DNA of 64,000 bases from Streptomyces ardesiacus (GCF_003112575.1 NZ_BEWC01000008.1:124001-188000), one strand, 5' to 3'; shown: positions 33,569 through 41,490, numbered from the stretch's first letter. Notes: generated by a model from the sequence alone, not told the origin. Program-made: numbers and translations.

Positions 33569-34653
33569 GCGCACAGCCCGAACCCGCTCTCCTCCTCTCG
33601 GAGGAGGAAGAGGCGCTGCGCGCCGCCGTCCGGGACCTGCTCACCGACCACTGCGACCCGGCGGGCGTCCTCACCCGCAGCGAGTCCGCCGACCCGCACG
33701 ACGTGCCGCTGTGGAAGTCCCTCGCCCACGCGATGGGGCTCGCCGGCCTGCTGATCCCCGAGGCACTGGGCGGGCAGGGCGCCACGCACCGCGAAGTCGC
33801 CGTGGTCCTGGAGGAGTTGGGCCGGGCGGTCGCACCGGTGCCGTACCTGACGAGCGCCGTCGTCGCCACCGAGGCACTGCTGGCCTGCGGGGCGGAGGAC
33901 CTGCTCGCCGAACTGGCGGCCGCCACGACCGTGGCCGTGCTCGCCGTCGGGCTGCACGTCGCACCGGGCGGTGCCGTGCCGGGCGTGCGGCGGGAGAACG
34001 GTGCGCTGCACGGGGAGTTGACCGGCGTCGCGGACGCCACCGTCGCCGACGTGCTGCTGGTGCCCGCCGACGACGGGGGCCTGTACGCGGTCCGTGCCGC
34101 CGACGCGACGGTGACGCGCCAGACCTCGCTCGACCTGACCCGGCCGGTGGCGCGGGTGAGCCTCGACGGTGCGCCCGGCCGCCGCCTCGGCGACACGGAG
34201 CCCGCCGTGCGCCGCGCCCTGCGGGCCGGTGCCGGGCTGCTCGCCTCCGAACAACTGGGCCTCGCCGACTGGCTGCTGACCGAGACCGTCCGCTACCTGG
34301 CGGAACGCAAGCAGTTCAACCGCCCGGTGGGCGGCTTCCAGGCGCTCAAGCACCGGCTCGCCCGGCTGTGGCTGGAGGTGGCGGGCCTGCGTGCCGCCGC
34401 CCGCAACGCCGCCGACGCCCTGGCGACCGGCGCGGACACCGACGTGGCCGTCGCCGTGGCCCAGGCCCACGCGGCCCGGGTCGCCGTCCACGCGGCCGAG
34501 GAGGCGCTGCAACTGCACGGCGGCATCGGCATGACCTGGGAACACCCCGTCCACCTGTACCTCAAGCGGGCCAAGGCCGACTCGATCGCCTACGGCACCG
34601 CGGGCGCCCACCGCGAGGCGCTGGCCGAGCTGGTCGACCTGCGAGCGCCCTGA
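33565..34653 (+). CDS. Acyl-CoA dehydrogenase, partner subunit lacking the catalytic Glu
   Basis: 362 aa. The ACAD fold is clear from EEEEALRAAVRDLLTDH, ALGGQGATHREVAVVLEELG, YLAERKQFNRPVGGFQALKH and LHGGIGMTWEHPVHLYLKRA. At the end the usual FEGTSEIQ is replaced by AYGTAGAHREAL, so the catalytic Glu position is Tyr. In Mycobacterium the FadE heterotetramers have exactly this division of labour. It is probably an obligate partner of the preceding chain. Confidence 0.87.
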   Translation: MSAQPEPALLLSEEEEALRAAVRDLLTDHCDPAGVLTRSESADPHDVPLWKSLAHAMGLAGLLIPEALGGQGATHREVAVVLEELGRAVAPVPYLTSAVVATEALLACGAEDLLAELAAATTVAVLAVGLHVAPGGAVPGVRRENGALHGELTGVADATVADVLLVPADDGGLYAVRAADATVTRQTSLDLTRPVARVSLDGAPGRRLGDTEPAVRRALRAGAGLLASEQLGLADWLLTETVRYLAERKQFNRPVGGFQALKHRLARLWLEVAGLRAAARNAADALATGADTDVAVAVAQAHAARVAVHAAEEALQLHGGIGMTWEHPVHLYLKRAKADSIAYGTAGAHREALAELVDLRAP

Positions 34654-34753
34654 CGCCGCGTCCGGCCGCCACGACGGCGACGTGGGGCGGCCCAGGTGAA
34701 CGACCGGCGGCGGTCCGGCCAACTCCCCGCACGGCTCTGCTCAAGGAGGCCGA

Positions 34754-34780
34754 CGGGACCCCATACTCACTGGGGTCCCG
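34754..34780. terminator. 10-bp hairpin after the dehydrogenase operon
   Basis: A perfect stem CGGGACCCCA/TGGGGTCCCG with a 7-nt loop, 100 nt after the dehydrogenase stop and 26 nt before the next start. It probably terminates the operon; being so near the next gene it could also act in that gene's leader. Confidence 0.6.
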
Positions 34781-34805
34781 TACGGCACTTCCAGGGAGGC
34801 AGAGC

Positions 34806-35672
34806 ATGGCCCTCACCACCCGACGCAGAGCCCTCACCACCCTCGGCGCCGCCCTCGCGGGCGCGGTCGCCCTGCCCGCCGGCACCGCGTCGGCGGCGGC
34901 CGAGGGCAGGCGCGCACCGCGCCCGTTGTGGCGCGCGCACGCCCACAACGACTACGAGCACGCCCGCCCCCTCCTCGACGCCCTCGACCACCGCTTCGGC
35001 AGCGTCGAGGCCGACATCTACCTGGTCGACGGCCAACTCCTCGTCGCCCACGACCCCGAGGACCTCGACCCCTCCCGCACCCTGGAGTCGCTCTACCTCG
35101 ACCCGCTCGCCGCCCGCGTCCAGGCGCACCACGGCCGCGTGTACCCGCGGGACCGCGGCTCCCTGCAACTCCTGGTCGACATCAAGACCGAGGGCGAGGC
35201 GACGTACCTCGAACTGGACCGCCGTCTGCGCCGCTACCCGCACCTGTTCACCTCCTGCGCCCACGGACGTGTGTTCCCGGGCGCGGTCACCGCGGTCGTC
35301 TCCGGGGACCGGGCCGCCCGCGCGCCGATGGCGGCCCAACGCACCCGCCGCGCCTTCTACGACGGCCGGCTCACCGACCTCGGGACCACCGCACCGGCGT
35401 CGTTCGTCCCGCTGATCAGCGACAACTGGACGGTGAACTTCACCTGGCAGGGCGTGGGCGCCTTCCCGGCGGCCGAGCGGCGCCGGCTGCACGAGATCGT
35501 GGGCGCCGCGCACGCCCGGGGGCAGCGGGTGCGCTTCTGGGCCACCCCCGACGTGGCCGGGCCCGCGCGGGACGCCGTGTGGGCCGAACTGCTCGCCGCC
35601 GGTGTCGACCACCTCAACACCGACGACCTCGCCGGTCTGGAGGCCTTCCTCGACGCCCGCCGCGAGCGGTAG
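34806..35672 (+). CDS. Tat-exported phosphodiesterase-like TIM-barrel protein (GDPD/PI-PLC fold)
   Basis: 288 aa. It begins with a twin-arginine signal, TTRRRALTTLGAALAGAVALP, with likely cleavage near residue 33 (TASA). The mature part starts WRAHAHNDYEHARPLLDAL, then SVEADIYLVDGQLLVAHDP and LVDIKTEG, which is the His/Glu-Asp/His/Asp arrangement of glycerophosphodiester phosphodiesterase-like and PI-PLC-like enzymes, and ends with HLNTDDLAGLEAFL. Exact substrate unknown. The preceding hairpin separates it from the dehydrogenases. Confidence 0.8.
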   Translation: MALTTRRRALTTLGAALAGAVALPAGTASAAAEGRRAPRPLWRAHAHNDYEHARPLLDALDHRFGSVEADIYLVDGQLLVAHDPEDLDPSRTLESLYLDPLAARVQAHHGRVYPRDRGSLQLLVDIKTEGEATYLELDRRLRRYPHLFTSCAHGRVFPGAVTAVVSGDRAARAPMAAQRTRRAFYDGRLTDLGTTAPASFVPLISDNWTVNFTWQGVGAFPAAERRRLHEIVGAAHARGQRVRFWATPDVAGPARDAVWAELLAAGVDHLNTDDLAGLEAFLDARRER

Positions 35673-35789
35673 GGGCGGGCGCCGGGACACCACTCGTTCG
35701 GAGGACAGGTCAGCCGCCCGGACGAACCCTCCGCTACGCCACACTTGCGGCCGAACGCCGCGAAGTGGACGTGGCGGAGGAGGTTGACG

Positions 35790-35984
35790 ATGGCCATTTC
35801 CATCTCTGTGGTGCTCTTGCTGTTCATCCTGGCGGTGCTCTTCCTGCGCAACGGCGGGCTGAAGATCTCGCACGCGCTGGTGTGCCTGCTGCTCGGCTTC
35901 TACCTGGCCAGCACGAGCATCGCCCCGACCATCAGCAGCGGGCTGACCGCGACGGCGCAGATCGTGAGCAGCCTCAGGCCGTAG
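35790..35984 (+). CDS. Small conserved membrane protein
   Basis: 64 aa from ATG 35790 with a strong GGAGGAGG site. Two helices: ISVVLLLFILAVLFLRNG and HALVCLLLGFYLASTSIAP. A very similar small family recurs in streptomycetes as I remember it, often single-gene and of unknown function. It lies in a gap of about 330 nt between the phosphodiesterase and DUF779 genes; the 117 nt before it show no other feature. Confidence 0.75.
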   Translation: MAISISVVLLLFILAVLFLRNGGLKISHALVCLLLGFYLASTSIAPTISSGLTATAQIVSSLRP

Positions 35985-36008
35985 GGAGGGCAGGGAGGCG
36001 CCCGGGGG

Positions 36009-36377
36009 CTAGGCGTCCACGACGTGGGAGCGGATGAGGAAGCGCACGCCCTCGGGCGCCTCCAGCGAGAAGCCGCTGCCCCGGCCCGGGACGACGTCCA
36101 CGGTCAGGCGGGTGTGGGCCCACACCTCGTACTGGCTGCGCGACATCCAGAACTCCACCGGCTCCTCGACCCCGTCCACCGCCAGTTCGCCGAGCAGGAC
36201 GTCCGAGGCGCCGGTGCGGAACTCTCCGGCCGGGTAGCACATGGGGGCGCTGCCGTCGCAGCAGCCGCCGGACTGGTGGAACATCAGCGGGCCGTGCGTC
36301 TCGCGCAGCCGCCGCAGCAGCGCGGACGCCTCGGCCGTCAGCGCGACGCGCGGGGTCTCCTCGTATGTGTCACCCAT
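36009..36377 (-). CDS. DUF779 domain protein
   Basis: 122 aa. The pattern MFHQSGGCCDGSAPMCYPAGEF, with its cysteine cluster, followed by FWMSRSQYEVWAHTRLTVDVV and FSLEAPEGVRFLIRS, is DUF779. These proteins are usually encoded beside acetaldehyde dehydrogenases, possibly as accessory factors; here there is no such neighbour, the nearest aldehyde dehydrogenase being at 26048. It is divergent from the MarR gene. Confidence 0.87.
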   Translation of the reverse strand: MGDTYEETPRVALTAEASALLRRLRETHGPLMFHQSGGCCDGSAPMCYPAGEFRTGASDVLLGELAVDGVEEPVEFWMSRSQYEVWAHTRLTVDVVPGRGSGFSLEAPEGVRFLIRSHVVDA

Positions 36378-36446
36378 GCCGCCATGGCAGCAGAAGGAAC
36401 GTTGCGAGTGCGTTGCGCGGCGCGCGCCTCCTCCGGCATACCTCTT

Positions 36447-36476
36447 TTGACATACCTATCTGGTCATATCTATTGT
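36447..36476 (+). promoter_or_regulatory. Promoter and direct repeats ahead of the marR gene (predicted leaderless)
   Basis: TTGACA (36447-36452), 18 nt, TATTGT (36471-36476); the GTG start is at 36483, where transcription would begin. The spacer is AT-rich compared with its surroundings and contains a direct repeat CATAYCTATY at 36451-36460 and 36465-36474, 14 bp apart, a likely operator. Confidence 0.6.
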
Positions 36477-36482
36477 CCTCGG

Positions 36483-36956
36483 GTGACCGACGCCAGCACC
36501 CCCCGCCGGGACATCGACCACGTGGCCTCCGGCCTCGCGGCGTGCCTTCCCGCGCTGCACCGGGCGCTGGACCGGCAGGTCACCTCCCGTTACCCGCACC
36601 CCAAGCCCCCCGAGGGCCAGCTCGCCCTGCTGCGCTTCGTCGCCCAGCACGAGGGCACCACGGTGCGCGAGGCCGCCGAGGCCCTGCTCATGAAGCCCAA
36701 CAACGTCAGCGCCCTGGTCTCCCAGCTCACCGAGCAGGGTGACCTGGAGCGCCGTCGCGACAGCGCCGACAAGCGGGTCGCCCACCTCCACCTCACGGCG
36801 ACGGCCCGCGAGCGGGTGTCCGAGGTGCGGGTACTGGAGACGGTGCTCATCCGCCACGCCCTGACCTCCCTCACCGAGGGCCAGCAGGGCGCGCTCGGTT
36901 CGGCCCTGGACGCCCTCGACGCGTTGACGCGGCATCTCCGCCCCGGCGCCCGCTGA
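36483..36956 (+). CDS. MarR-family transcriptional regulator
   Basis: 157 aa from GTG 36483. The winged helix lies in EGQLALLRFVAQHEGTTVRE, ALLMKPNNVSALVSQLTEQG and LERRRDSADKRVAHLHLT (wing with the DxR signature). No Shine-Dalgarno is apparent, fitting a leaderless message. It precedes a DHA2-type efflux gene by 135 nt on the same strand, a common MarR/pump pairing; repression of the pump is likely. Confidence 0.9.
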   Translation: MTDASTPRRDIDHVASGLAACLPALHRALDRQVTSRYPHPKPPEGQLALLRFVAQHEGTTVREAAEALLMKPNNVSALVSQLTEQGDLERRRDSADKRVAHLHLTATARERVSEVRVLETVLIRHALTSLTEGQQGALGSALDALDALTRHLRPGAR

Positions 36957-36992
36957 CCCACGTGCCCGCCCTTCGGGGCGTGCCGTCCCCCC

Positions 36993-37056
36993 CCGTGCAC
37001 CCCTCCTCCCGTGCACCACTCCCTCCGTGCACTCCTCGCTCCGAGCACCCCTTCCC
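36993..37056. repeat. 16-bp imperfect tandem repeat (4 units) in the efflux-gene leader
   Basis: CCGTGCAC begins at 36993, 37009 and 37025, and CCGAGCAC at 37041, exactly 16 nt apart. The rest of each unit is C/T-rich. It ends 36 nt before the efflux gene start and could be a multi-site operator or a leader element. Confidence 0.8.
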
Positions 37057-37091
37057 GCACCACACCTGAAATCCGGAGAGAAGGCTCCTCC

Positions 37092-38696
37092 ATGCCGTCC
37101 ACGTCCGTGGATCACCCCGCCATGCCCCCGGCCGCCGGGGCCGCCCCCGCCCCCAGCGCGGCCGGCCGCCTGCGCTCCAACCCCTGGCTGACCCTCCTGG
37201 CCGTCGCGTTCGGCCTGTTCATGGTCCAGCTCGACGGCTCCGTCGTAGCCATCGCCAACCCCGAGATCGGCAGCGACCTGCAGGCGTCCACCGCCCAGCT
37301 CCAGTGGGTGACCAACGCGTACCTGCTCGCCCTCGCCGCCACTCTCATCCTGGGCGGCAAGCTCGGCGACCGCTTCGGCCGCCGCACCTACTACCTGGTC
37401 GGCGTCACCGGCTTCACGCTCGCCTCCGTCGCCATCGGCCTGTCCGGTTCGATCGAGGGCGTGGTCGCCTTCCGCGCCCTCCAGGGCGCCTTCGGCGGAC
37501 TGCTGATGCCCAACACGCTCGGACTGCTGCGCTCCGTCTTCCCGCCGAAAAAGTTCGCCATGGCCGTGGGCATCTGGGCCATGGTCTCCGCCGTGGCGAC
37601 GGCCCTGGGACCCATCGTCGGGGGCCTCCTCGTGGAGCACGTCGACTGGGAGTCCGTCTTCTACATCAACGCCCCCATCGGTGTCGCCGCCGTGGCCTTC
37701 GGTGCCCTCGTGCTCCCGGAGAGCCGCAACGCCTCGGGCCGCCAGCGGTTCGACATACCCGGCCTCTTCCTGCTCGCCCTCGGCCTCCTGGCCGTCGTCT
37801 TCGGCGTCGTCAAGGGCGAGACGTGGGGCTGGACCTCCGCGGGCACCCTGGGCGCGGTGGCGGCGGGCCTCGTGCTCCTGCTCGTGTTCGGCCGGTACGA
37901 GACCCGCGTGGCGCACCCGCTGCTGCCCATGCGCCTGTTCCGCAGCCGCGCCCTGACCATCGGCGCGATCGTCACCGCGCTCAACTTCTTCGTCATGCTC
38001 GGCGTGATCTTCTTCGTCATGCTGTACCTGCAGAACGTGCGCGGCTTCACACCGGTCGAGGCGGGGGTGCGCACGCTCCCGCTCAGCCTCGCCTCGCTGG
38101 TCGCCTCGCCCCTGGGCGCGGCCCTGACCCAGCGCTTCGGCCCCCGGCTGACCATGCCGCTGGGCATGCTGCTCCAGGCGGCCTCCTGCTTCGGCATGCT
38201 CACCTGGCAGACCGACTCCTCCTACGCCACGATGTGGCCGCCGTTCATCGCGCTCGGCCTCGGCGTCGGCATGGTGATGTCCGCCTCCTCCGACGCCATC
38301 GTGGGCAACGCCCCCGTCGAGGACGGCGGTGTCGCGGGCGGCCTCCAGGCGACCACCCTGCAGATCGGCGGCGCGCTCGGCACGTCGGTGCTGGTCTCCC
38401 TGATCAGCGCCAAGGTCGGCGCCACCCTCACCGGTGAGCTGACCGGGGCGGGCGTGCCCGCGGCCCTGGCCGACGGTCTCCGGGGGGCCAAGGACGCCGT
38501 GGCGATGGGCGTGGCCCCCGTCTCCGGCGACATGCCGGCCGGGCTGCGGGCAGCCGTGGTGGAGGGCAGCGGGCAGGCGTTCATGAACGGCGTCCACGTG
38601 GCCGTGGTCGTCACCGGCGCCCTGTGCGTGCTCGGCGCGGTCCTCGCCGCGGCCGGACTCAGGCCTCCCCGGCCGCGGAGCGCGGAAGCACCGTGA
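37092..38696 (+). CDS. DHA2-family (EmrB/QacA) drug:H+ antiporter
   Basis: 534 aa with about 14 transmembrane segments. Motif D/A features LFMVQLDGSVVAIANPEIG, GGKLGDRFGRRTYYLVG and motif C-like VATALGPIVGGLLVEHV are characteristic. The C-terminal loop before the last helix is long (DGLRGAKDAVAMGVAPVSGD). It likely exports toxic organic cations or a secondary metabolite. GGAGAGAAGG lies before the ATG. The 3' end overlaps the convergent DUF5519 gene by 38 nt. Confidence 0.92.
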   Translation: MPSTSVDHPAMPPAAGAAPAPSAAGRLRSNPWLTLLAVAFGLFMVQLDGSVVAIANPEIGSDLQASTAQLQWVTNAYLLALAATLILGGKLGDRFGRRTYYLVGVTGFTLASVAIGLSGSIEGVVAFRALQGAFGGLLMPNTLGLLRSVFPPKKFAMAVGIWAMVSAVATALGPIVGGLLVEHVDWESVFYINAPIGVAAVAFGALVLPESRNASGRQRFDIPGLFLLALGLLAVVFGVVKGETWGWTSAGTLGAVAAGLVLLLVFGRYETRVAHPLLPMRLFRSRALTIGAIVTALNFFVMLGVIFFVMLYLQNVRGFTPVEAGVRTLPLSLASLVASPLGAALTQRFGPRLTMPLGMLLQAASCFGMLTWQTDSSYATMWPPFIALGLGVGMVMSASSDAIVGNAPVEDGGVAGGLQATTLQIGGALGTSVLVSLISAKVGATLTGELTGAGVPAALADGLRGAKDAVAMGVAPVSGDMPAGLRAAVVEGSGQAFMNGVHVAVVVTGALCVLGAVLAAAGLRPPRPRSAEAP

Positions 38697-39084
38697 CCCG
38701 GTGGAAGTTGCACCCGGCGGGCGCCGAGGCACCCGAGGACCCCGGCCGGCCGTCGGCGAGGTCGGCCGGGGGCCGCGACTGGTGGGCCTTGAGCGCGATG
38801 CTCGTCAGGCTCAGCAGCAGGTCCACGTCCGCGTCGCAGTCCAGGTGCACGGTCACCCAACGGGAGCCGGGCACCAGGCGGATGGCGGTGGATCCGCCGA
38901 GGTCGTACTGGAAGCGCTGGATGGCCCGGTGGGTGAGGTGGAGGTCCACGTCCCGGTCCGAGTGGAAGTGGACGATCTCGTCGCGGACCGAGCGCAGCGC
39001 CCGTCCGGTTCGGCAACTGGCCGGACCCGCGGTCAGGTCGGGCCAGGCGTGCAGCCGCTCAAAGGCGCGCTGGGCCAGAGTCAT
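38659..39084 (-). CDS. DUF5519 (luciferase-domain) family protein
   Basis: 141 aa. The pattern FERLHAWPDLTAGPASCRTG, EIVHFHSDRDVDLHLT and SRWVTVHLDCDADVDLLLSL fits the small family named after a domain fused to some luciferases, function unknown. The C-terminus (about 115-141) is coded by sequence also read by the convergent pump gene on the opposite strand. Confidence 0.7.
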   Translation of the reverse strand: MTLAQRAFERLHAWPDLTAGPASCRTGRALRSVRDEIVHFHSDRDVDLHLTHRAIQRFQYDLGGSTAIRLVPGSRWVTVHLDCDADVDLLLSLTSIALKAHQSRPPADLADGRPGSSGASAPAGCNFHRVTVLPRSAAGEA

Positions 39085-39152
39085 GGCCCCATGGTCGCCC
39101 GATCATCGCTTCGCAACCAGAGGTTGAGCGATTCGTAACCGGCACGTGAGGT

Positions 39153-39179
39153 CGGCGGGAGCCCGTGAGGCCCCCGCCG
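39153..39179. terminator. Terminator hairpin for the LPMO gene
   Basis: CGGCGGG (39153-39159) pairs with CCCGCCG (39173-39179) around a 13-nt loop, 28 nt after the LPMO stop on the minus strand. Confidence 0.55.
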
Positions 39180-39206
39180 GCCGTCTGCCGCGGCGGTCCG
39201 GGAACG

Positions 39207-40292
39207 TCAGGGAGCGACGCAGCCGATGGAGTCGACGGGGAAGTCGTTGCCCGTCGACGTCGCGGTGAAGCCGAAGGTCACGCTCCCGTCCGGTGGCACG
39301 ACGCGGTTGTGGTCCACGTTCCGGACCGTGACCGTGCCGTCCGCACCGCTGCTCGGCGAACCGTTCCACACCCCGCCGAGCGTCGTCCCGCTGCCCGGCT
39401 TCCACTGCACGGCCCAGCCGTTCAACGGCTCGGTGCCGTGGTTCATCACCTCGACCGAGCCCTGGAAGCCGCCGCTCCAGGAGTTCTCCACGGAGTACAC
39501 GGCCATGCAGGAGCCGGTGTGGGTGGGCGGGTCGGTCGGGTCGGTCGGGTCCGGGTTCTCCGGGGTGCTGCCGGAGCCGCGGATGCCGGTCACCTCGCCG
39601 TTGCCGCCGTCGAAGACGACGTCCGAGCAGGAGAAGAAGTTCTCCTGGCTGTCCGAGCGCACCCACTGCATGAAGATCAGCGCGTCGCCCGAACGGCCCG
39701 AGGGCAGCGCGAGATCCCAGTAGTAGTGGCCGCCGTCGGTCCCGGGCGAGCCCTGCTGGGGCGGGTCGGTCACCGTCTGGATCAGTTCCAGGTCGTCCCA
39801 GCCCAGCTCCGACGTGGGCGACCAGCCCGGCTTGGTCAGGTACACCCGGAAGTCACCCGGGTGGGCCGCCCAGTTGCTGTACCGCACCGGGATCGTCGCC
39901 CCCGACGTCAGATGGGTGCGGGGCCAGTCCCCGCGGGGGGCGTTGTAGGCGGAGAAGTCGTACGGCGAACGGTCGCCGGCGCTGCACAGTGTGCCGTCCG
40001 GCACGTAACCGGCGCCGCGGCCGCCCGCGTTGGAGTCGAGCACGGCGAACCAGTTGTACAGCGCCGTCGACCCGCTCTGGTCGAGCGCGGCCCGGCAGGC
40101 CGGGTTCGTCGGGTCGAGGGCGCCGGTGCCGGTCTTGGCGTCCAGTTGGCACAGGTAGGTGCGGGAGCCGGGCATCATCGCCACGCCGTGCGCCTCGGCC
40201 CGCCCCTGTCCGAACAGGAAGGACACGCCGAGCGCGCTGAGCAAGGTGGCCAGCACCGCCGCCAAGGACAGGAATCTGCTGCGTCGAGCCAT
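39207..40292 (-). CDS. Lytic polysaccharide monooxygenase AA10 with CBM2 (CelS2/LPMO10C type)
   Basis: 361 aa. The signal peptide ends at AEA-H35, so the mature chain starts with the copper-binding His; the second histidine-brace ligand is H144 in NWAAHPGDF. Both numbers equal those I recall for S. coelicolor LPMO10C. QENFFSCSDV holds the axial Phe. After a Pro/Asp/Thr linker (about 232-250) comes a CBM2 cellulose-binding domain (CMAVYSVENSWSGGFQGSVE, WAVQWKPGSG). It cleaves crystalline cellulose oxidatively and should act with the adjacent endoglucanase. Confidence 0.95.
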   Translation of the reverse strand: MARRSRFLSLAAVLATLLSALGVSFLFGQGRAEAHGVAMMPGSRTYLCQLDAKTGTGALDPTNPACRAALDQSGSTALYNWFAVLDSNAGGRGAGYVPDGTLCSAGDRSPYDFSAYNAPRGDWPRTHLTSGATIPVRYSNWAAHPGDFRVYLTKPGWSPTSELGWDDLELIQTVTDPPQQGSPGTDGGHYYWDLALPSGRSGDALIFMQWVRSDSQENFFSCSDVVFDGGNGEVTGIRGSGSTPENPDPTDPTDPPTHTGSCMAVYSVENSWSGGFQGSVEVMNHGTEPLNGWAVQWKPGSGTTLGGVWNGSPSSGADGTVTVRNVDHNRVVPPDGSVTFGFTATSTGNDFPVDSIGCVAP

Positions 40293-40431
40293 AGGGGTCT
40301 CCCATCGGTTCCTAGCGGTGATCTCCGACGATCGGTAATGATCAGTTCATGACAAGCACGGGAGGGTGATGGAACCCCGCCCGTCCGGGGCGGGGCGCTT
40401 CAGCCGGACGGGCGGGGAGGTGCGGGGCGGG

Positions 40432-40454
40432 CGCGGCGGCCGGGCCGCCGCGCG
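40432..40454. terminator. celB terminator hairpin
   Basis: A 9-bp perfect stem GCGCGGCGG/CCGCCGCGC with a 5-nt loop, 12 nt after the endoglucanase stop. It separates celB from the LPMO gene on the same strand, so the LPMO may have its own promoter in 40293-40431. Confidence 0.65.
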
Positions 40455-40465
40455 GGCGGTGCCGC

Positions 40466-41263
40466 TCAGGTGGAAGCCGGCACGACGATGGAGGAGAAGG
40501 AGTTCACGGCCAGTCCCGCACCGTTCTGCCAGGGCTCGAAACCCGCCTGCACACTCGTCAGGTACCAGTTCTCCTGGGCGAGTCCGCGCGCCACGGTCGC
40601 CCGCACGAAGTCCATGACGTCGAAACTCCAGCCGCTGATCGCCGACGGCGCCACGAACGACAGCACGTCGTTGGTGCCGTTGCCGCCGCTCCACACCTCC
40701 CAGGTCCGGCCGCCGACGTTCGCCGTGCCCACGGGGGAGCCGATGGGCTGGATCGGGCCGACCCGGTTGAACCAGATCATGATCTCGGTCCGGTTGACCC
40801 CGTCGGTGCGGGGCGTCGGGTCCAGCCAGATGTCGTACGAGGCGTTGTAGACGGCGCCGTCGACGAAGCCGTACGAGATGCTGGACGGTGCCGCGGCGAC
40901 GGTGTCGAGCCGGACGGGGAGACTGGTGCCCGGCGAACAGGTCGTGTAGTGGCAGCCGTTGAAGACCGACGGGTACGACTTCGGTGCGCCGCTGGTCGAT
41001 GCCGAGCCGTCGGCCCGGGTGACCCGGAAGCCGGTCTCGGTGGCGGTGACGCACTGGGTGGCGCTGGAACCCCAGCGGTTGTTCTGGACGACGTACCGGC
41101 CCTGGATCGTCGTCGTCCCGAAGGGTTCGCAGAGCGTGGTGTCCGCCTGGGCCGGCGCGGCGGCGGTCGCGAGGGACGCGACGAGGGCGGAGGCCGTGAA
41201 GGCCGCGCCCAGGGCGCCCAGGAATCCGCGTGAGGGGCGGGGGCGGAGCCGTAACTGTCCCAT
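40466..41263 (-). CDS. celB: GH12 endo-1,4-beta-glucanase, catalytic domain only
   Basis: 265 aa. After a signal peptide of about 40 residues (ending PAQA) comes a GH12 jelly roll. Nucleophile E160 is in VNRTEIMIWFN and acid/base E243 in VQAGFEPWQNG; minus the signal these are 120 and 203, as I recall for S. lividans CelB. The protein stops right after the catalytic fold, whereas the homologues I remember carry a linker and CBM2. Cellulose attachment would then depend on the LPMO or on other enzymes. CebR-type boxes precede the gene. Confidence 0.92.
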   Translation of the reverse strand: MGQLRLRPRPSRGFLGALGAAFTASALVASLATAAAPAQADTTLCEPFGTTTIQGRYVVQNNRWGSSATQCVTATETGFRVTRADGSASTSGAPKSYPSVFNGCHYTTCSPGTSLPVRLDTVAAAPSSISYGFVDGAVYNASYDIWLDPTPRTDGVNRTEIMIWFNRVGPIQPIGSPVGTANVGGRTWEVWSGGNGTNDVLSFVAPSAISGWSFDVMDFVRATVARGLAQENWYLTSVQAGFEPWQNGAGLAVNSFSSIVVPAST

Positions 41264-41308
41264 GGGGCCTCTCCAGGGGTGCGGGGGTGGGGGGAAGAGG
41301 GCCGGTGC

Positions 41309-41320
41309 GGGAGCGCTCCC
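41309..41320. promoter_or_regulatory. CebR-type operator, copy 1
   Basis: GGGAGCGCTCCC, 46 nt upstream of the celB start. The box for the cellobiose repressor CebR is TGGGAGCGCTCCCA; here the left T is C, the right A is kept. Confidence 0.75.
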
Positions 41321-41333
41321 AACTCCCCACTGA

Positions 41334-41347
41334 TGGGAGCGCTCCCA
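41334..41347. promoter_or_regulatory. CebR-type operator, copy 2 (perfect)
   Basis: TGGGAGCGCTCCCA exactly matches the known 14-bp CebR box. Centre-to-centre spacing to copy 1 is about 26 bp. Repression relieved by cellobiose/cellotriose is expected for the downstream endoglucanase. Confidence 0.85.
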
Positions 41348-41460
41348 CTCACCGGTTGATTGAGGACTGTAGGAGCGGTTCATGTTCCTGACAAGACTGT
41401 GCGCGCCGGCATTGTCGAACGAACTTCGAAGCCGCAGGTGGGGAGGCGGAAGTCGGGCCG

Positions 41461-41478
41461 CCCGGGAGCGCTCCCGGG
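41461..41478. promoter_or_regulatory. Third CebR-like palindrome, extended to 18 bp
   Basis: CCCGGGAGCGCTCCCGGG is a perfect palindrome that contains the CebR core. It lies 12 nt after the LacI gene stop, so it could be an additional operator, or a terminator hairpin for the LacI gene that happens to include the core. Confidence 0.55.
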
Positions 41479-41490
41479 CGGGTGGATCGA

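Noticed and set aside
36993..37056. A CRISPR-like array
   Set aside because: Repeat units are 16 bp without spacers and no cas genes occur in the window.
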